DNA of 64,000 bases, from positions 1 to 64,000 of the forward strand of contig CANNCQ010000005.1 in NCBI GenBank assembly GCA_947503135.1, written 5' to 3'. Made by a program: the position numbers and the translations under genes. This stretch comes from an uncultured Aquimarina sp. GTDB taxonomy: Bacteria; Bacteroidota; Bacteroidia; Flavobacteriales; Flavobacteriaceae. Shown here one piece after another: positions 17,225-26,171 of this stretch. Position 1 is the first letter of the stretch, and every line of letters starts with the position of its first letter. A model generated the notes under the pieces. It did not search any database. It was not told the DNA's origin and saw nothing but the letters and a program-made list of their open reading frames with translations.

Positions 17225-18724
17225 ATGAAAAATAATAAATACATATACATCGCACTGTGTTCCTTAGGTTTTATAGCCTGTGAACCTGAATTTGATCAAC
17301 CATTAGAAGACACCCCTATAGCAGCGCAAACTAGCGGAGAAGCTAATTTTTCTAAATATATTTCTTTAGGAAACTCTTTAACTGCAGGATTTGCAGACGG
17401 GTCACTTTACCGAAGTGGACAAGAAAGCTCTTTTGCTAATATATTAGCAACGCAAATGCAAACAGCAGGTGGCGGTGAATTTTTAACGCCATTTATGAAT
17501 GATGATATTGGAGGCTTTGTAGAGAACCCTACAGCGTTTCCACCTCGTAGAGTTTTTGATGCAGGAAACAGAGCTCCTGTCTTTATAGACGCAGCACCTA
17601 CAACAAGTTTCTCAAATATATTAACTGGTCCGTTTAATAATATGGGGGTACCTGGGGCTAAGAGTTTCCATTTAGCAGCTCCTGGCTACGGCAGTGCTGC
17701 CAATTTGGCTTTAGGCCTTGCTAATCCGTATTTTGTTCGTTTTGCTTCTAGCCCAAATACTAGTGTTATTGCTGATGCTTTAGCACAGCAACCAACATTT
17801 TTCACCTTGTGGATTGGAAATAACGACGTACTTAGCTATGCAACAGCAGGAGGAATTGGTGTTTTACAACCCACTCCCACCACTAATGACCTTACTATGA
17901 TACCCCCTCCAGGAGGAGATGATATTTCAGACCCTACCTATTTTGCAGGTATATATACGGGATTAACCAATGCATTAGCTTCTACAAATGCGAAAGGAGT
18001 TTTAATTAATGTGCCTAATGTTAGCACTATTCCTTTTTTTACTACTGTACCTTTTAATGCTATTCCTTTAGATCAAGCTACTGCTGACGCTGCAAATACA
18101 GGCTTTGCTAATTACAACGGAGGGTTACAGTTGGCTGTTCAAGCTGGAGTATTAACTCCGACAGAAGCCACAAGAAGAACAATTAATTTTACTGCTGGTC
18201 AAAATGCTGTAGTTATCATTGATGAAAATTTAACTGATTTAACTGCTATAAATGCTGGTTTAATAAACATAAGACAGGCTACGCCAAATGACTTATTACT
18301 TTTAACCGTATCGGGTCTATTAGGAACTCCAAACTCTGATAATGGTACATTAATAAATGGCATCAGTGCTCCATTAGGAGACCAATGGATACTTACCCCA
18401 GAAGAACAGCTTTTAATAACTAATGCCACTAACGCATATAATCAAACTATTCAAAGCACGGTATCTGCAAATCCAAATTTAGCATTGTTAGATGCTAACA
18501 CTTTGGTAAGTCAGTTAGCAAGTGGCGGGATTTCTTCTGAAAATGGTACTGTAGTAACTTCTGATTTTGCAACTGGCGGTGCTTTTTCTTTAGATGGCAT
18601 ACATTTAACACCTCGCGGAAATGCTTTTATTGCTAACGAATTAATTGAGGTTATCAATTCAAATTTCGGATCGACATTACAAAAAGTTGATCCAAATGAG
18701 TTTAAAACAATTACTCTACAATAA
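17225..18724 (+). CDS. SGNH/GDSL-type hydrolase lipoprotein
   Basis: A 499-residue lipoprotein with the signal ending LGFIAC (Cys19). SGNH blocks are visible: block I GNSLTAG with nucleophile Ser51, block III-like LWIGNNDVLSYA with Gly and Asn, and block V LDGIHLTPRG with Asp457 and His460. Block I has Asn instead of the Asp of GDSL. It is longer than simple esterases, with an insertion rich in Thr/Asn between blocks. It should act on ester-linked lipids or glycans at the cell surface. Adjacent to the FadL-type channel and followed by a strong terminator. Confidence 0.9.
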   Translation: MKNNKYIYIALCSLGFIACEPEFDQPLEDTPIAAQTSGEANFSKYISLGNSLTAGFADGSLYRSGQESSFANILATQMQTAGGGEFLTPFMNDDIGGFVENPTAFPPRRVFDAGNRAPVFIDAAPTTSFSNILTGPFNNMGVPGAKSFHLAAPGYGSAANLALGLANPYFVRFASSPNTSVIADALAQQPTFFTLWIGNNDVLSYATAGGIGVLQPTPTTNDLTMIPPPGGDDISDPTYFAGIYTGLTNALASTNAKGVLINVPNVSTIPFFTTVPFNAIPLDQATADAANTGFANYNGGLQLAVQAGVLTPTEATRRTINFTAGQNAVVIIDENLTDLTAINAGLINIRQATPNDLLLLTVSGLLGTPNSDNGTLINGISAPLGDQWILTPEEQLLITNATNAYNQTIQSTVSANPNLALLDANTLVSQLASGGISSENGTVVTSDFATGGAFSLDGIHLTPRGNAFIANELIEVINSNFGSTLQKVDPNEFKTITLQ

Positions 18725-18744
18725 TAAACGTATTTAATAAATTC

Positions 18745-18778
18745 AAAAGCCCTTCACATAAAATGAAGGGCTTTTTTT
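18745..18778 (+). terminator. Rho-independent terminator
   Basis: Stem AAAGCCCTTCA paired with TGAAGGGCTTT, then a T-run. It ends the FadL-SGNH unit and isolates it from tig. Confidence 0.92.
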
Positions 18779-18803
18779 ATCATCCTTTTCAAAATTAAAA
18801 AAA

Positions 18804-18834
18804 TTGCTCATTTTTCAAAAATAACTTACTTTTG
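18804..18834 (+). promoter_or_regulatory. Bacteroidota-type sigma promoter for tig
   Basis: TTG at 18804-18806 and TACTTTTG at 18827-18834 match the -33 (TTG) and -7 (TAnnTTTG) elements, separated by 20 bases, the consensus distance. The tig ATG follows 32 bases later. This is the best full promoter match I found. Confidence 0.75.
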
Positions 18835-18866
18835 CACCCAATTTTATTCGAAAAAATTAAGTAAGG

Positions 18867-20189
18867 ATGAATATTTCTAAAGAGCAGATTGATAATTTGA
18901 ACGCGGTAGTTACCGTAGAAATTAAAAAAGAAGATTATAGTGAACGCGTAGAAAAAATCTTAAAAGATTACCGTAAAAACGCAAATATCCCTGGATTTAG
19001 AAAAGGCCACGTTCCTATGGGAATGGTTAAAAAACAATACGGAGATGCTGTAATGGCTGAAGAAGTAAACAAATTAATTCAAGAGTCCTTGAATAATTTC
19101 CTTACTGAAGAAAAGTTAGATGTTTTAGGAAACCCATTACCAAAAGATCAAAAAGATTTTTCTTGGAATGATGAAGATTTCAAATTTGAATTTGAAATAG
19201 GATTAGCCCCTGAATTTGAGGTAAAACTTCAAGGAAAAGAAGATTTAACTAGCTACAAAGTTGTTGCTACTGACAAAATGATTGAAGATCAATTAAACTC
19301 AATTCAGAAACAATATGGAAAATTAAACCCTATTGACTCAGTAATTGAAGGCAGCCTTATAGCGGGTAAGTTTGAAAATGAAGCTGAAGAAATAAATAAA
19401 GAAACCACTATTGAACTTAGTAATGTTCAAGAAAAAGCTCAAAAACTATTTGTTGGAGCAAAAGTTGGTGATACGATTACTATAAACACTAAAGATCTTT
19501 TCGAAAACAATCAATTATTGGTTAGTCAAGTTGGTATTGCACAAGCCGATAAGGATCAGGCTGATTTTGACGTAACTTTTACCGTTAATGAAATAAATGA
19601 GCGCATTTTAGCTGAATTAGATCAAGAACTGTTTGATAAATTATTTGCTGATGGCTCTGTAAAATCGGTTGATGATTTAAAAGGCAAAATCAAAGAAGAT
19701 GCTGAAAATCAGTTTGTACAACAAGCAGACCAGCAATTACTAAACACAGTAACCGAAAGCGTAATAGAAAATACCACTTTTGACTTACCAGCTGAGTTTT
19801 TGAAAAAATGGTTACGTACTGCAGGAGAAAAACCTTTGACAGAGGAAGAAGCTAACGCAGAATATGAAAAAAGTGAAAAAGGACTTCGTTTTCAATTAAT
19901 TGAAGGCAAAATAATTAAGGATAACGGGTTACAAGTTACTTTTGACGAAATCAAAGACCATACTAGAAAATTAATTACAGCTCAGATGGCCCAATACGGC
20001 CAAATGACTCCTGAAGATGCTGAACTAGATGGAATAATACAACGCGTATTAGGAAACCAAGACGAAGTAAAACGAATTAACGAGCAATTAATAAGCCAAA
20101 AGCTATTAAATTTCTACAAGGAAAATGCTAAATTAAAAGAGAAAGAAGTCACTTTTGATGATTTCATAAAAGAAGCTTACAAACAATAA
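18867..20189 (+). CDS. tig: Trigger factor
   Basis: A 440-residue ribosome-associated chaperone. The N-terminal ribosome-binding domain includes the signature NIPGFRKGHVPMGMVKKQYG (residues about 39-58), the loop that docks on the ribosome. The following middle domain is FKBP-like but strongly diverged, with no clear active-site signature, so prolyl isomerase activity may be lost. The C-terminal two-thirds is the helical chaperone region. The gene has its own promoter and terminator, and clpP-clpX lie directly downstream, the usual genomic neighbourhood. Confidence 0.95.
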   Translation: MNISKEQIDNLNAVVTVEIKKEDYSERVEKILKDYRKNANIPGFRKGHVPMGMVKKQYGDAVMAEEVNKLIQESLNNFLTEEKLDVLGNPLPKDQKDFSWNDEDFKFEFEIGLAPEFEVKLQGKEDLTSYKVVATDKMIEDQLNSIQKQYGKLNPIDSVIEGSLIAGKFENEAEEINKETTIELSNVQEKAQKLFVGAKVGDTITINTKDLFENNQLLVSQVGIAQADKDQADFDVTFTVNEINERILAELDQELFDKLFADGSVKSVDDLKGKIKEDAENQFVQQADQQLLNTVTESVIENTTFDLPAEFLKKWLRTAGEKPLTEEEANAEYEKSEKGLRFQLIEGKIIKDNGLQVTFDEIKDHTRKLITAQMAQYGQMTPEDAELDGIIQRVLGNQDEVKRINEQLISQKLLNFYKENAKLKEKEVTFDDFIKEAYKQ

Positions 20190-20223
20190 GCGATAGGCTT
20201 TCTTTTAAATATTGATTATCTTT

Positions 20224-20253
20224 AAGGCGTAGAATTAATTCTACGCCTTTTTT
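20224..20253 (+). terminator. Rho-independent terminator after tig
   Basis: A perfect palindromic stem, AAGGCGTAGAAT with ATTCTACGCCTT, and a T-run. It ends tig, 22 bases before the clpP start, so clpP expression needs read-through or a start of its own. Confidence 0.92.
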
Positions 20254-20274
20254 ACAATTTAAAAAAAAGCATTA

Positions 20275-20952
20275 ATGGATTACGGAAACGAATTTGAAAA
20301 ATACGCTACTAAGCACCACGGTATTAACAGTAACTACTATAATAAAATAATAAGCGCTGTTACCCCTCCTGTAGGAATGACACCAAATATTATTGAAGAA
20401 CGCCAAATGAACGCTGTTGCGATGGACGTTTTTTCTAGATTAATGATGGATCGTATAATTTTTATGGGAACAGGAATTAACGATCAAGTTGCTAATATTA
20501 TACAAGCACAACTTTTATTTTTAGAAAGTACGGATGCTAAAAAAGATATACAAATTTATATTAATTCACCAGGGGGTAGTGTATATGCCGGTTTAGGTAT
20601 TTATGACACTATGCAATTTATTAAACCTGATGTAGCAACTATTTGTACAGGTATGGCTGCCTCTATGGGAGCCGTATTACTATGTGCTGGGCAAGCAGGA
20701 AAGCGTTCTGCTTTACCACATAGTAGAGTAATGATTCACCAACCTTTAGGTGGCGCGCAAGGGCAAGCAAGTGATATCGAAATTACAGCTCGTGAAATAT
20801 TAATTTTAAAAGAAGAGCTTTATAATATTATCGCTAAGCATTCAGGACAAACTTACGACAAGGTATATAACGACAGTGATCGTGATTACTGGATGAAAGC
20901 TGACAAAGCTAAAGAATACGGAATGGTTGACGAGGTGTTAACACGTAGCTAA
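20275..20952 (+). CDS. clpP: ATP-dependent Clp protease proteolytic subunit
   Basis: A 225-residue serine peptidase that forms two heptameric rings and degrades proteins fed by ClpX or ClpA/C. The nucleophile is Ser130 in GMAASMGA, the base His155 in RVMIHQPLGG; a later Asp in the DRDYWMKADKAKEYG region completes the triad. It has an unusually long N-terminal stretch before the first family block (MDRIIFMGTGIND). clpX follows on the same strand 37 bases later. Confidence 0.97.
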   Translation: MDYGNEFEKYATKHHGINSNYYNKIISAVTPPVGMTPNIIEERQMNAVAMDVFSRLMMDRIIFMGTGINDQVANIIQAQLLFLESTDAKKDIQIYINSPGGSVYAGLGIYDTMQFIKPDVATICTGMAASMGAVLLCAGQAGKRSALPHSRVMIHQPLGGAQGQASDIEITAREILILKEELYNIIAKHSGQTYDKVYNDSDRDYWMKADKAKEYGMVDEVLTRS

Positions 20953-20989
20953 TAAATTATTGAGCATAGCTTAAAAAGAAAAAAAGAAA

Positions 20990-22222
20990 ATGGCTAAAGA
21001 AGATTTAGAATGTTCGTTTTGTGGACGAAAAAAACCTGAAACTAGTTTATTAATTGCTGGTTTAGACGCTCATATTTGTGATAGATGTATCGAACAAGCC
21101 CATGGAATTGTTGCAGAAGAGTCCAAGGAAGATGTCTCCGATGCACTAGAGCAAGAACTAAAACTTAGCAAACCAAAGGCTATAAAAGCCTTTTTAGACA
21201 CTTATGTAATTGGTCAAGATTTTTCTAAAAAAGTAATATCTGTTGCAGTGTATAACCACTACAAACGTTTATTACAAAAATCTGAAGATGATGATATTGA
21301 AATTCAAAAAAGTAATATTGTCCTTGTAGGCCAAACAGGTACAGGAAAAACATTAATTGCAAAAACCATTGCAAAAATGCTAAATGTACCTTTAGCCATA
21401 GTTGACGCTACAGTTTTAACAGAAGCAGGTTATGTTGGTGAAGATGTCGAAACCATACTTACTAAACTTTTAGCTGCTGCAGATTATAATTTAGAAAAAG
21501 CGGAACGCGGAATAGTATTTATTGATGAAATCGATAAAATTGCTCGTAAAAGCGATAACCCAAGTATTACAAGGGATGTTTCTGGCGAAGGTGTTCAACA
21601 AGCCTTACTTAAGCTTTTAGAAGGAAGTGTAGTTAATGTTCCGCCAAAAGGAGGACGTAAACACCCTGATCAAAAATTCATTGAAGTAAATACTGAAAAT
21701 ATTTTATTTATTGCGGGAGGAGCTTTTGATGGTATTGAACGTAACATCCAGAAGCGCTTAAACATGCAAGCTGTTGGATTTAGTGCTTCTTTAAATGAAG
21801 ATAGTATTGAAAAGGACAATATGTTACAATATATCATTCCAAAAGATTTAAAAGATTTTGGCCTCATTCCTGAAATTATAGGGCGTTTACCTGTTTTATC
21901 TTACATGAACCCATTAGACACTAAAACGCTAAGAGCCATTTTAACAGAGCCTAAAAATGCTATTATCAAACAATACACTAAATTGTTTGAAATGGACGAA
22001 ATTGACTTAAAAATCAGCGATGATGCGCTTGATTTTATTGTCGAAAAAGCAAATGAATATAAACTAGGAGCTCGTGGTTTACGATCTTTATGTGAAGCTA
22101 TTTTGACAGACGCAATGTTTGAATTACCAGATAGCGGTGAAAAAGAATTAGAAATTACCCGAGAGTACGCAAAACAAAAAATAGAGAAATCTAATATTAG
22201 AACTTTAAAAGCTGTTTCATAA
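20990..22222 (+). CDS. clpX: ATP-dependent Clp protease ATP-binding subunit ClpX
   Basis: A 410-residue AAA+ unfoldase that recognises tagged substrates and threads them into ClpP. The N-terminal zinc-binding domain has Cys8, Cys11, Cys30 and Cys33. The Walker A is GQTGTGKT at residues 114-121; Walker B is [10 protein letters not shown]; the sensor and pore regions follow (GRLPVLSYM). The gene ends in a bidirectional terminator shared with the DjlA-like gene. Confidence 0.97.
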   Translation: MAKEDLECSFCGRKKPETSLLIAGLDAHICDRCIEQAHGIVAEESKEDVSDALEQELKLSKPKAIKAFLDTYVIGQDFSKKVISVAVYNHYKRLLQKSEDDDIEIQKSNIVLVGQTGTGKTLIAKTIAKMLNVPLAIVDATVLTEAGYVGEDVETILTKLLAAADYNLEKAERGIVFIDEIDKIARKSDNPSITRDVSGEGVQQALLKLLEGSVVNVPPKGGRKHPDQKFIEVNTENILFIAGGAFDGIERNIQKRLNMQAVGFSASLNEDSIEKDNMLQYIIPKDLKDFGLIPEIIGRLPVLSYMNPLDTKTLRAILTEPKNAIIKQYTKLFEMDEIDLKISDDALDFIVEKANEYKLGARGLRSLCEAILTDAMFELPDSGEKELEITREYAKQKIEKSNIRTLKAVS

Positions 22223-22244
22223 TTCCTAGAAATTAGTATCAAAC

Positions 22245-22291
22245 AAAAAAGGCTTATTGAATTTAATACAGGAATTCAATAAGCCTTTTTT
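22245..22291. terminator. Rho-independent terminator, bidirectional
   Basis: Stem AAAAAAGGCTTATTGAATT with AATTCAATAAGCCTTTTTT. It separates clpX (plus) from the DjlA-like gene (minus). Confidence 0.92.
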
Positions 22292-22305
22292 AATAAATTT
22301 CGCAA

Positions 22306-23058
22306 TTATTTAAACCCCTTTTCCTTTTGCAATTGATCGTAGGCCTCTTGAACAGATCGAAATTTATCTTCAGCACCTTTTTGTAAGTGCTTAGGCAAAT
22401 GCTGTAATTTGTCTGGATGGTATTTTTTTGCCATCGTTCGATAAGCTTTTTTAATATCTGAAGCGGTAGCCGTTTTTTCTATCTCAAGTATTTTGTAGGC
22501 ATTATCAGCTTCTTTAAAAAACATTGCCTTAATACTTTCAAAATCTTTATACTGAATTCTAAAAAAACCTGAAATTTCATTAATTTTCCTCAACTCGCTT
22601 TCACTTACGTGGCCGTCGGAATTAGCTATCCCAAACAAAAAGTGAATAATTTGAAGGCGTGATTCATACCTTGTAAACTTAGAAATATAGGCTGTAATTC
22701 TTGCTGTATCTATTACTCTATTCTTAATAACCTCGTTAAAAGTCCTAAATGTGGCATTCGCTCTTTCCTTACCATAATTAGCAACAAAATATTTCCTTAC
22801 ATAATCCAACTCTACTTGATTAACTTTTCCATCAGCTTTAATTACTAAAGAGGCCAATGATAATAAATTGAGTTCAAAATCTTTTGGAGTTACTTGAGAT
22901 CGGCTACTGGTATTTCTAGTCGACCCTCTCCTAGATGTAGATGACTTAGGTTTTTGAGATAATTGCTCAATAAAATAACCCGCAAAATAACCAACCATAG
23001 CCCCGTAAAAATTTCGAGTAAAAAACCAACCCGCCACAGCTCCAATCCATTTAAACAT
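22306..23058 (-). CDS. DjlA-like TerB and DnaJ domain protein
   Basis: A 250-residue protein with an N-terminal hydrophobic Gly-rich membrane segment (about residues 3-30), a TerB-like helical domain (about 60-175), and a C-terminal J domain (about 187-248) with the diagnostic HPD of YHPDKL. This is the DjlA arrangement: a membrane-anchored DnaK co-chaperone with the J domain in the cytoplasm. The J domain stimulates Hsp70 ATPase. It converges on clpX over a shared terminator. Confidence 0.9.
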   Translation of the reverse strand: MFKWIGAVAGWFFTRNFYGAMVGYFAGYFIEQLSQKPKSSTSRRGSTRNTSSRSQVTPKDFELNLLSLASLVIKADGKVNQVELDYVRKYFVANYGKERANATFRTFNEVIKNRVIDTARITAYISKFTRYESRLQIIHFLFGIANSDGHVSESELRKINEISGFFRIQYKDFESIKAMFFKEADNAYKILEIEKTATASDIKKAYRTMAKKYHPDKLQHLPKHLQKGAEDKFRSVQEAYDQLQKEKGFK

Positions 23059-23158
23059 ATTTATTTTTTTTGTAAATATAAGTTACTACAACTAATTTTA
23101 TTCTAATTACTAGTGACCTGACATAAAGTTAGTGCTTTATCGTATGGAATAGTATTTG

Positions 23159-23166
23159 TAACTTTG
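23159..23166 (+). promoter_or_regulatory. Candidate -7 box for the bacilliredoxin gene
   Basis: TAACTTTG matches TAnnTTTG and sits 22 bases before the start codon at 23189. No clear TTG is at the -33 position. Confidence 0.35.
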
Positions 23167-23188
23167 AATTAAATTAAAAAATAAAACT

Positions 23189-23602
23189 ATGTACCCAGAA
23201 GAATTAGTACAACCTATGCGCGCTGACTTAGCCAATTTTGGTTTTGAAGAATTACGCAATGCCGAATCTGTAAATGCTGCCTTAGCAAAATCTGGAACTA
23301 CGTTAGTTGTTGTAAACTCAGTTTGTGGTTGTGCTGCAGCAAATGCACGCCCAGCCGCAAAAATGTCTCTAGAAAACGACAAAAAACCAACAAATGCAGT
23401 AACAGTATTTGCAGGTGTAGACAAAGAAGCCGTAAACGCAGCAAGACAACATATGGTACCATTTCCGCCCTCTTCACCTTGTATCGCTTTGTTTAAAGAC
23501 GGTGAATTAGTACATATGCTAGAGCGTCACCATATTGAAGGCAGACCTGCAGACATGATTGCGGAAAACTTAACCGATGCTTATAACGTACACTGTTCAT
23601 AA
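23189..23602 (+). CDS. BrxA/BrxB family bacilliredoxin
   Basis: A 137-residue thioredoxin-fold protein of the YphP/YqiW family. The active-site motif is CGC at residues 46-48 in VVNSVCGCAA, with family residues MYPEELV at the start and PPSSPCIALF later. In Firmicutes, bacilliredoxins remove bacillithiol from mixed disulfides; Bacteroidota members are common, and which thiol they serve here is not clear from sequence. A terminator follows 21 bases after the stop. Confidence 0.93.
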   Translation: MYPEELVQPMRADLANFGFEELRNAESVNAALAKSGTTLVVVNSVCGCAAANARPAAKMSLENDKKPTNAVTVFAGVDKEAVNAARQHMVPFPPSSPCIALFKDGELVHMLERHHIEGRPADMIAENLTDAYNVHCS

Positions 23603-23623
23603 TTACATCTTTTAAGCCTACAT

Positions 23624-23650
23624 AAAAAGTCAGAAATGTTCTGACTTTTT
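23624..23650 (+). terminator. Rho-independent terminator
   Basis: Stem AAAAAGTCAGAA with TTCTGACTTTTT around a 3-base loop. It ends the bacilliredoxin gene. Confidence 0.88.
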
Positions 23651-23739
23651 ATGGTTATTGGCATATTTATAAGCTGAATAATTGTTCCTTTTAAAATAAA
23701 ATTAGAACTTGCATTTTTAATGCCGAAAAAAGTTTCTGT

Positions 23740-24474
23740 ATGTTTAGAAAGCTCGTAGCAGCAATATTGTCACTAGTGTTTTATCCACTTTTCTTTGGCT
23801 GTTTGTTAGTTTTCCATGCAATACAGGTTATCTGTAAAAATTTCATAGGAAAAAAAACACATAAAAAAAGTGTCGACTTACTAAACTTTTTTTTAATTCG
23901 CTGTTTAAATGTGATGGGAAACCGCACTCAATTTATTAATAAGCAACAAATTCCATCAAACGTACCGCTATTGTTTGTATCAAACCATCAAAGTATGTTT
24001 GACATTACTATGATTGTTTGGTATATGAGAAAGTTTAGCCCTCACTTTATTTCTAAAAAAGAATTAGGCAAAGGCATACCAAGCATATCTTATAACTTAA
24101 GGCATGGAGGGTCTGTTTTAATCGACAGGAACAACAGAAGGCAATCATTACCAGCGCTAATTAATTTTGGAAAAAGACTAGAAGCTCATAATGAAACTGG
24201 CGTTCTTTTTCCGGAAGGGACTAGAAGTAAAGATGGAACTCCAAAGGAATTTATGGATGGAGGCTTTAAGGTTTTAACAAAAGCCATGCCCAATGGCTAC
24301 ATAGTACCTTTGACATTAAATAACAGCTGGAAATTATTACAATGGGGATATTTTCCTGTAGGCGCCTTTAACAAAGTTACCTTAGAAGTGCACCCGCCCA
24401 TTAAAATAGCTTCTTTGGAAGTTGGTGAATTATTAGAAAAAGTAGAAAGCCAAATCAAACGGGCTATAAAATAA
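23740..24474 (+). CDS. 1-acyl-glycerol-3-phosphate acyltransferase-like (PlsC family)
   Basis: A 244-residue membrane acyltransferase. The catalytic block NHQSMFD carries His83 and Asp88; the glycerophosphate-binding block FPEGTRS is at residues 157-163; two hydrophobic segments near the N-terminus anchor it. It probably acylates lysophosphatidic acid in phospholipid synthesis, although other lysolipids are possible. The desaturase starts 6 bases later, so the two are very likely one operon. Confidence 0.92.
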   Translation: MFRKLVAAILSLVFYPLFFGCLLVFHAIQVICKNFIGKKTHKKSVDLLNFFLIRCLNVMGNRTQFINKQQIPSNVPLLFVSNHQSMFDITMIVWYMRKFSPHFISKKELGKGIPSISYNLRHGGSVLIDRNNRRQSLPALINFGKRLEAHNETGVLFPEGTRSKDGTPKEFMDGGFKVLTKAMPNGYIVPLTLNNSWKLLQWGYFPVGAFNKVTLEVHPPIKIASLEVGELLEKVESQIKRAIK

Positions 24475-24480
24475 AAATAT

Positions 24481-25506
24481 ATGGCATTAGACAATATTCG
24501 TTTAGAAGTGATGAAGCAATTGGAGCGCAAAGTAGATGGCTTTATTGAACAATTCTTAGTCCCTATAGATAAGGTATGGCAGCCTACCGATTTCCTTCCC
24601 GATTCTCAAAATGAAGATACTTTTTTTGAAGAAGTAAAAGAATTAAGAGAGCTTGCAAAAGAATTACCTTATGATTTTTGGGTGGTTCTTGTTGGAGATA
24701 CAATTACTGAAGAAGCATTACCAACCTACGAATCTTGGTTAATGGATGTAGAAGGCATTAATCAACATGAAAAAAACAGTGAATTTGGCGCCGAAGGTGG
24801 CGGTAATGGCTGGTCTAAATGGGTACGCTATTGGACTGGTGAAGAAAATAGACACGGAGATGTACTTAACAAATACTTATACTTATCGGGTAGAGTAGAT
24901 ATGATCGAAATTGAGCGTACAACTCAACACCTAATTTCTGATGGTTTTGATATCGGTACCGATCGTGATCCTTATAAAAACTTTGTATATACTAGTTTTC
25001 AAGAATTAGCCACAAATATTTCACATAACAGAGTTGCGAAATTAGCCAGAGGGTATTCTAACAAACCATTATCTAAAATGTGTAAGATTATTGCAGGTGA
25101 CGAAATGAGGCACTTTAATGCCTATAGCACTTTCGTTGATGAAATTTTCAAGTTAGACCCTAGTGAAATGATGATTGCTTTTTCTGATATGATGAGAAAC
25201 AAAATTATTATGCCTGCTCATTTTTTAAGAGAAACAGGTCAGGCTATAGGAGCTAAATTTGATGAATTTTCTGTATCTGCTCAAAAAATAGGCGTATACA
25301 CCTCTCAAGATTATATTGACATAATGCAACGCTTAATCGTAAAGTGGGATATTGCAAACGTAAAAGACCTTAACGATAAAGCTGAAAAAGCACGTGATTT
25401 TGTTATGAAATTACCTGCCCGCATGCAACGCATTAGCGAACGCTTGGTTTTACCAGACGAAACAGAACAGTTTTCATGGGTTAACCCTGCTGTAGTTGCT
25501 AAATAA
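24481..25506 (+). CDS. Acyl-ACP desaturase (stearoyl-ACP desaturase type)
   Basis: A 341-residue soluble di-iron desaturase that introduces a double bond into an ACP-bound fatty acyl chain. The two iron-binding motifs are EENRHG (residues 121-126) and DEMRH (around residue 208), as in FA_desaturase_2. The sequence is plant-type and is found in a number of bacteria. It is sandwiched between the PlsC-like acyltransferase and the HD hydrolase with gaps of 6 and 14 bases, so membrane-lipid fluidity is the theme of this operon. Confidence 0.93.
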   Translation: MALDNIRLEVMKQLERKVDGFIEQFLVPIDKVWQPTDFLPDSQNEDTFFEEVKELRELAKELPYDFWVVLVGDTITEEALPTYESWLMDVEGINQHEKNSEFGAEGGGNGWSKWVRYWTGEENRHGDVLNKYLYLSGRVDMIEIERTTQHLISDGFDIGTDRDPYKNFVYTSFQELATNISHNRVAKLARGYSNKPLSKMCKIIAGDEMRHFNAYSTFVDEIFKLDPSEMMIAFSDMMRNKIIMPAHFLRETGQAIGAKFDEFSVSAQKIGVYTSQDYIDIMQRLIVKWDIANVKDLNDKAEKARDFVMKLPARMQRISERLVLPDETEQFSWVNPAVVAK

Positions 25507-25520
25507 TTAGCAACTACTGT

Positions 25521-26171
25521 ATGGATAATGCACTTATTACAAACACCATTGCTTTTGTTAAGCAGGAATTAGCCAATGCTGAGGGGGGACATGATTGGTT
25601 TCATATACAGCGCGTATATAATAACGCGCTACTTATAAGCAAAACAGAAACTGTAGACCTTCTAGTAGTTCAATTAGCTGCTTTGCTACATGATATTGCT
25701 GATTCTAAGTTCTACAATGGTGACGAAACTATTGGACCTCTAAAGGCTGAATTATTTTTAAAATCTCAAGATGTTGAAGTCTCCACTATTAACCATGTGA
25801 TTGCTATTATCAAACACGTATCTTTTAAAGGAGGAAATTTTAAAAATGAATTTACATCAAACGAACTTGATGTGATTCAAGACGCAGATCGATTAGATGC
25901 CATAGGTGCTATAGGAATTTCACGAACTTTTAATTATGGAGGCTATAAAAAGAGAGCTATTTATGACCCTGCAATACTTCCAAAACTCAACATGACCAAA
26001 GAAGAGTATAAATCTTCAACAGCTCCGTCAATTAATCATTTTTACGAAAAACTTTTACTACTTTCTGACAAAATGAATACTATTACCGCTAAAGAAATTG
26101 CTAAAAAAAGACACAACTTTATGGAATTTTTCTTGAAACAATTTTATGATGAATGGAATGGAAGAGCCTAA
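25521..26171 (+). CDS. HD domain phosphohydrolase (YedJ-like)
   Basis: A 216-residue metal-dependent phosphohydrolase. HDWFHI..V gives the first metal ligand (His27), LLHDIADSKF contains the HD dyad at residues 57-58, and the VIQDADRLDAIGAIG segment carries the later Asp. The substrate is unknown; related enzymes act on nucleotides or phosphorylated small molecules. It ends 1 base before the convergent sugar-transferase gene, so the two genes abut tail to tail. Confidence 0.9.
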   Translation: MDNALITNTIAFVKQELANAEGGHDWFHIQRVYNNALLISKTETVDLLVVQLAALLHDIADSKFYNGDETIGPLKAELFLKSQDVEVSTINHVIAIIKHVSFKGGNFKNEFTSNELDVIQDADRLDAIGAIGISRTFNYGGYKKRAIYDPAILPKLNMTKEEYKSSTAPSINHFYEKLLLLSDKMNTITAKEIAKKRHNFMEFFLKQFYDEWNGRA

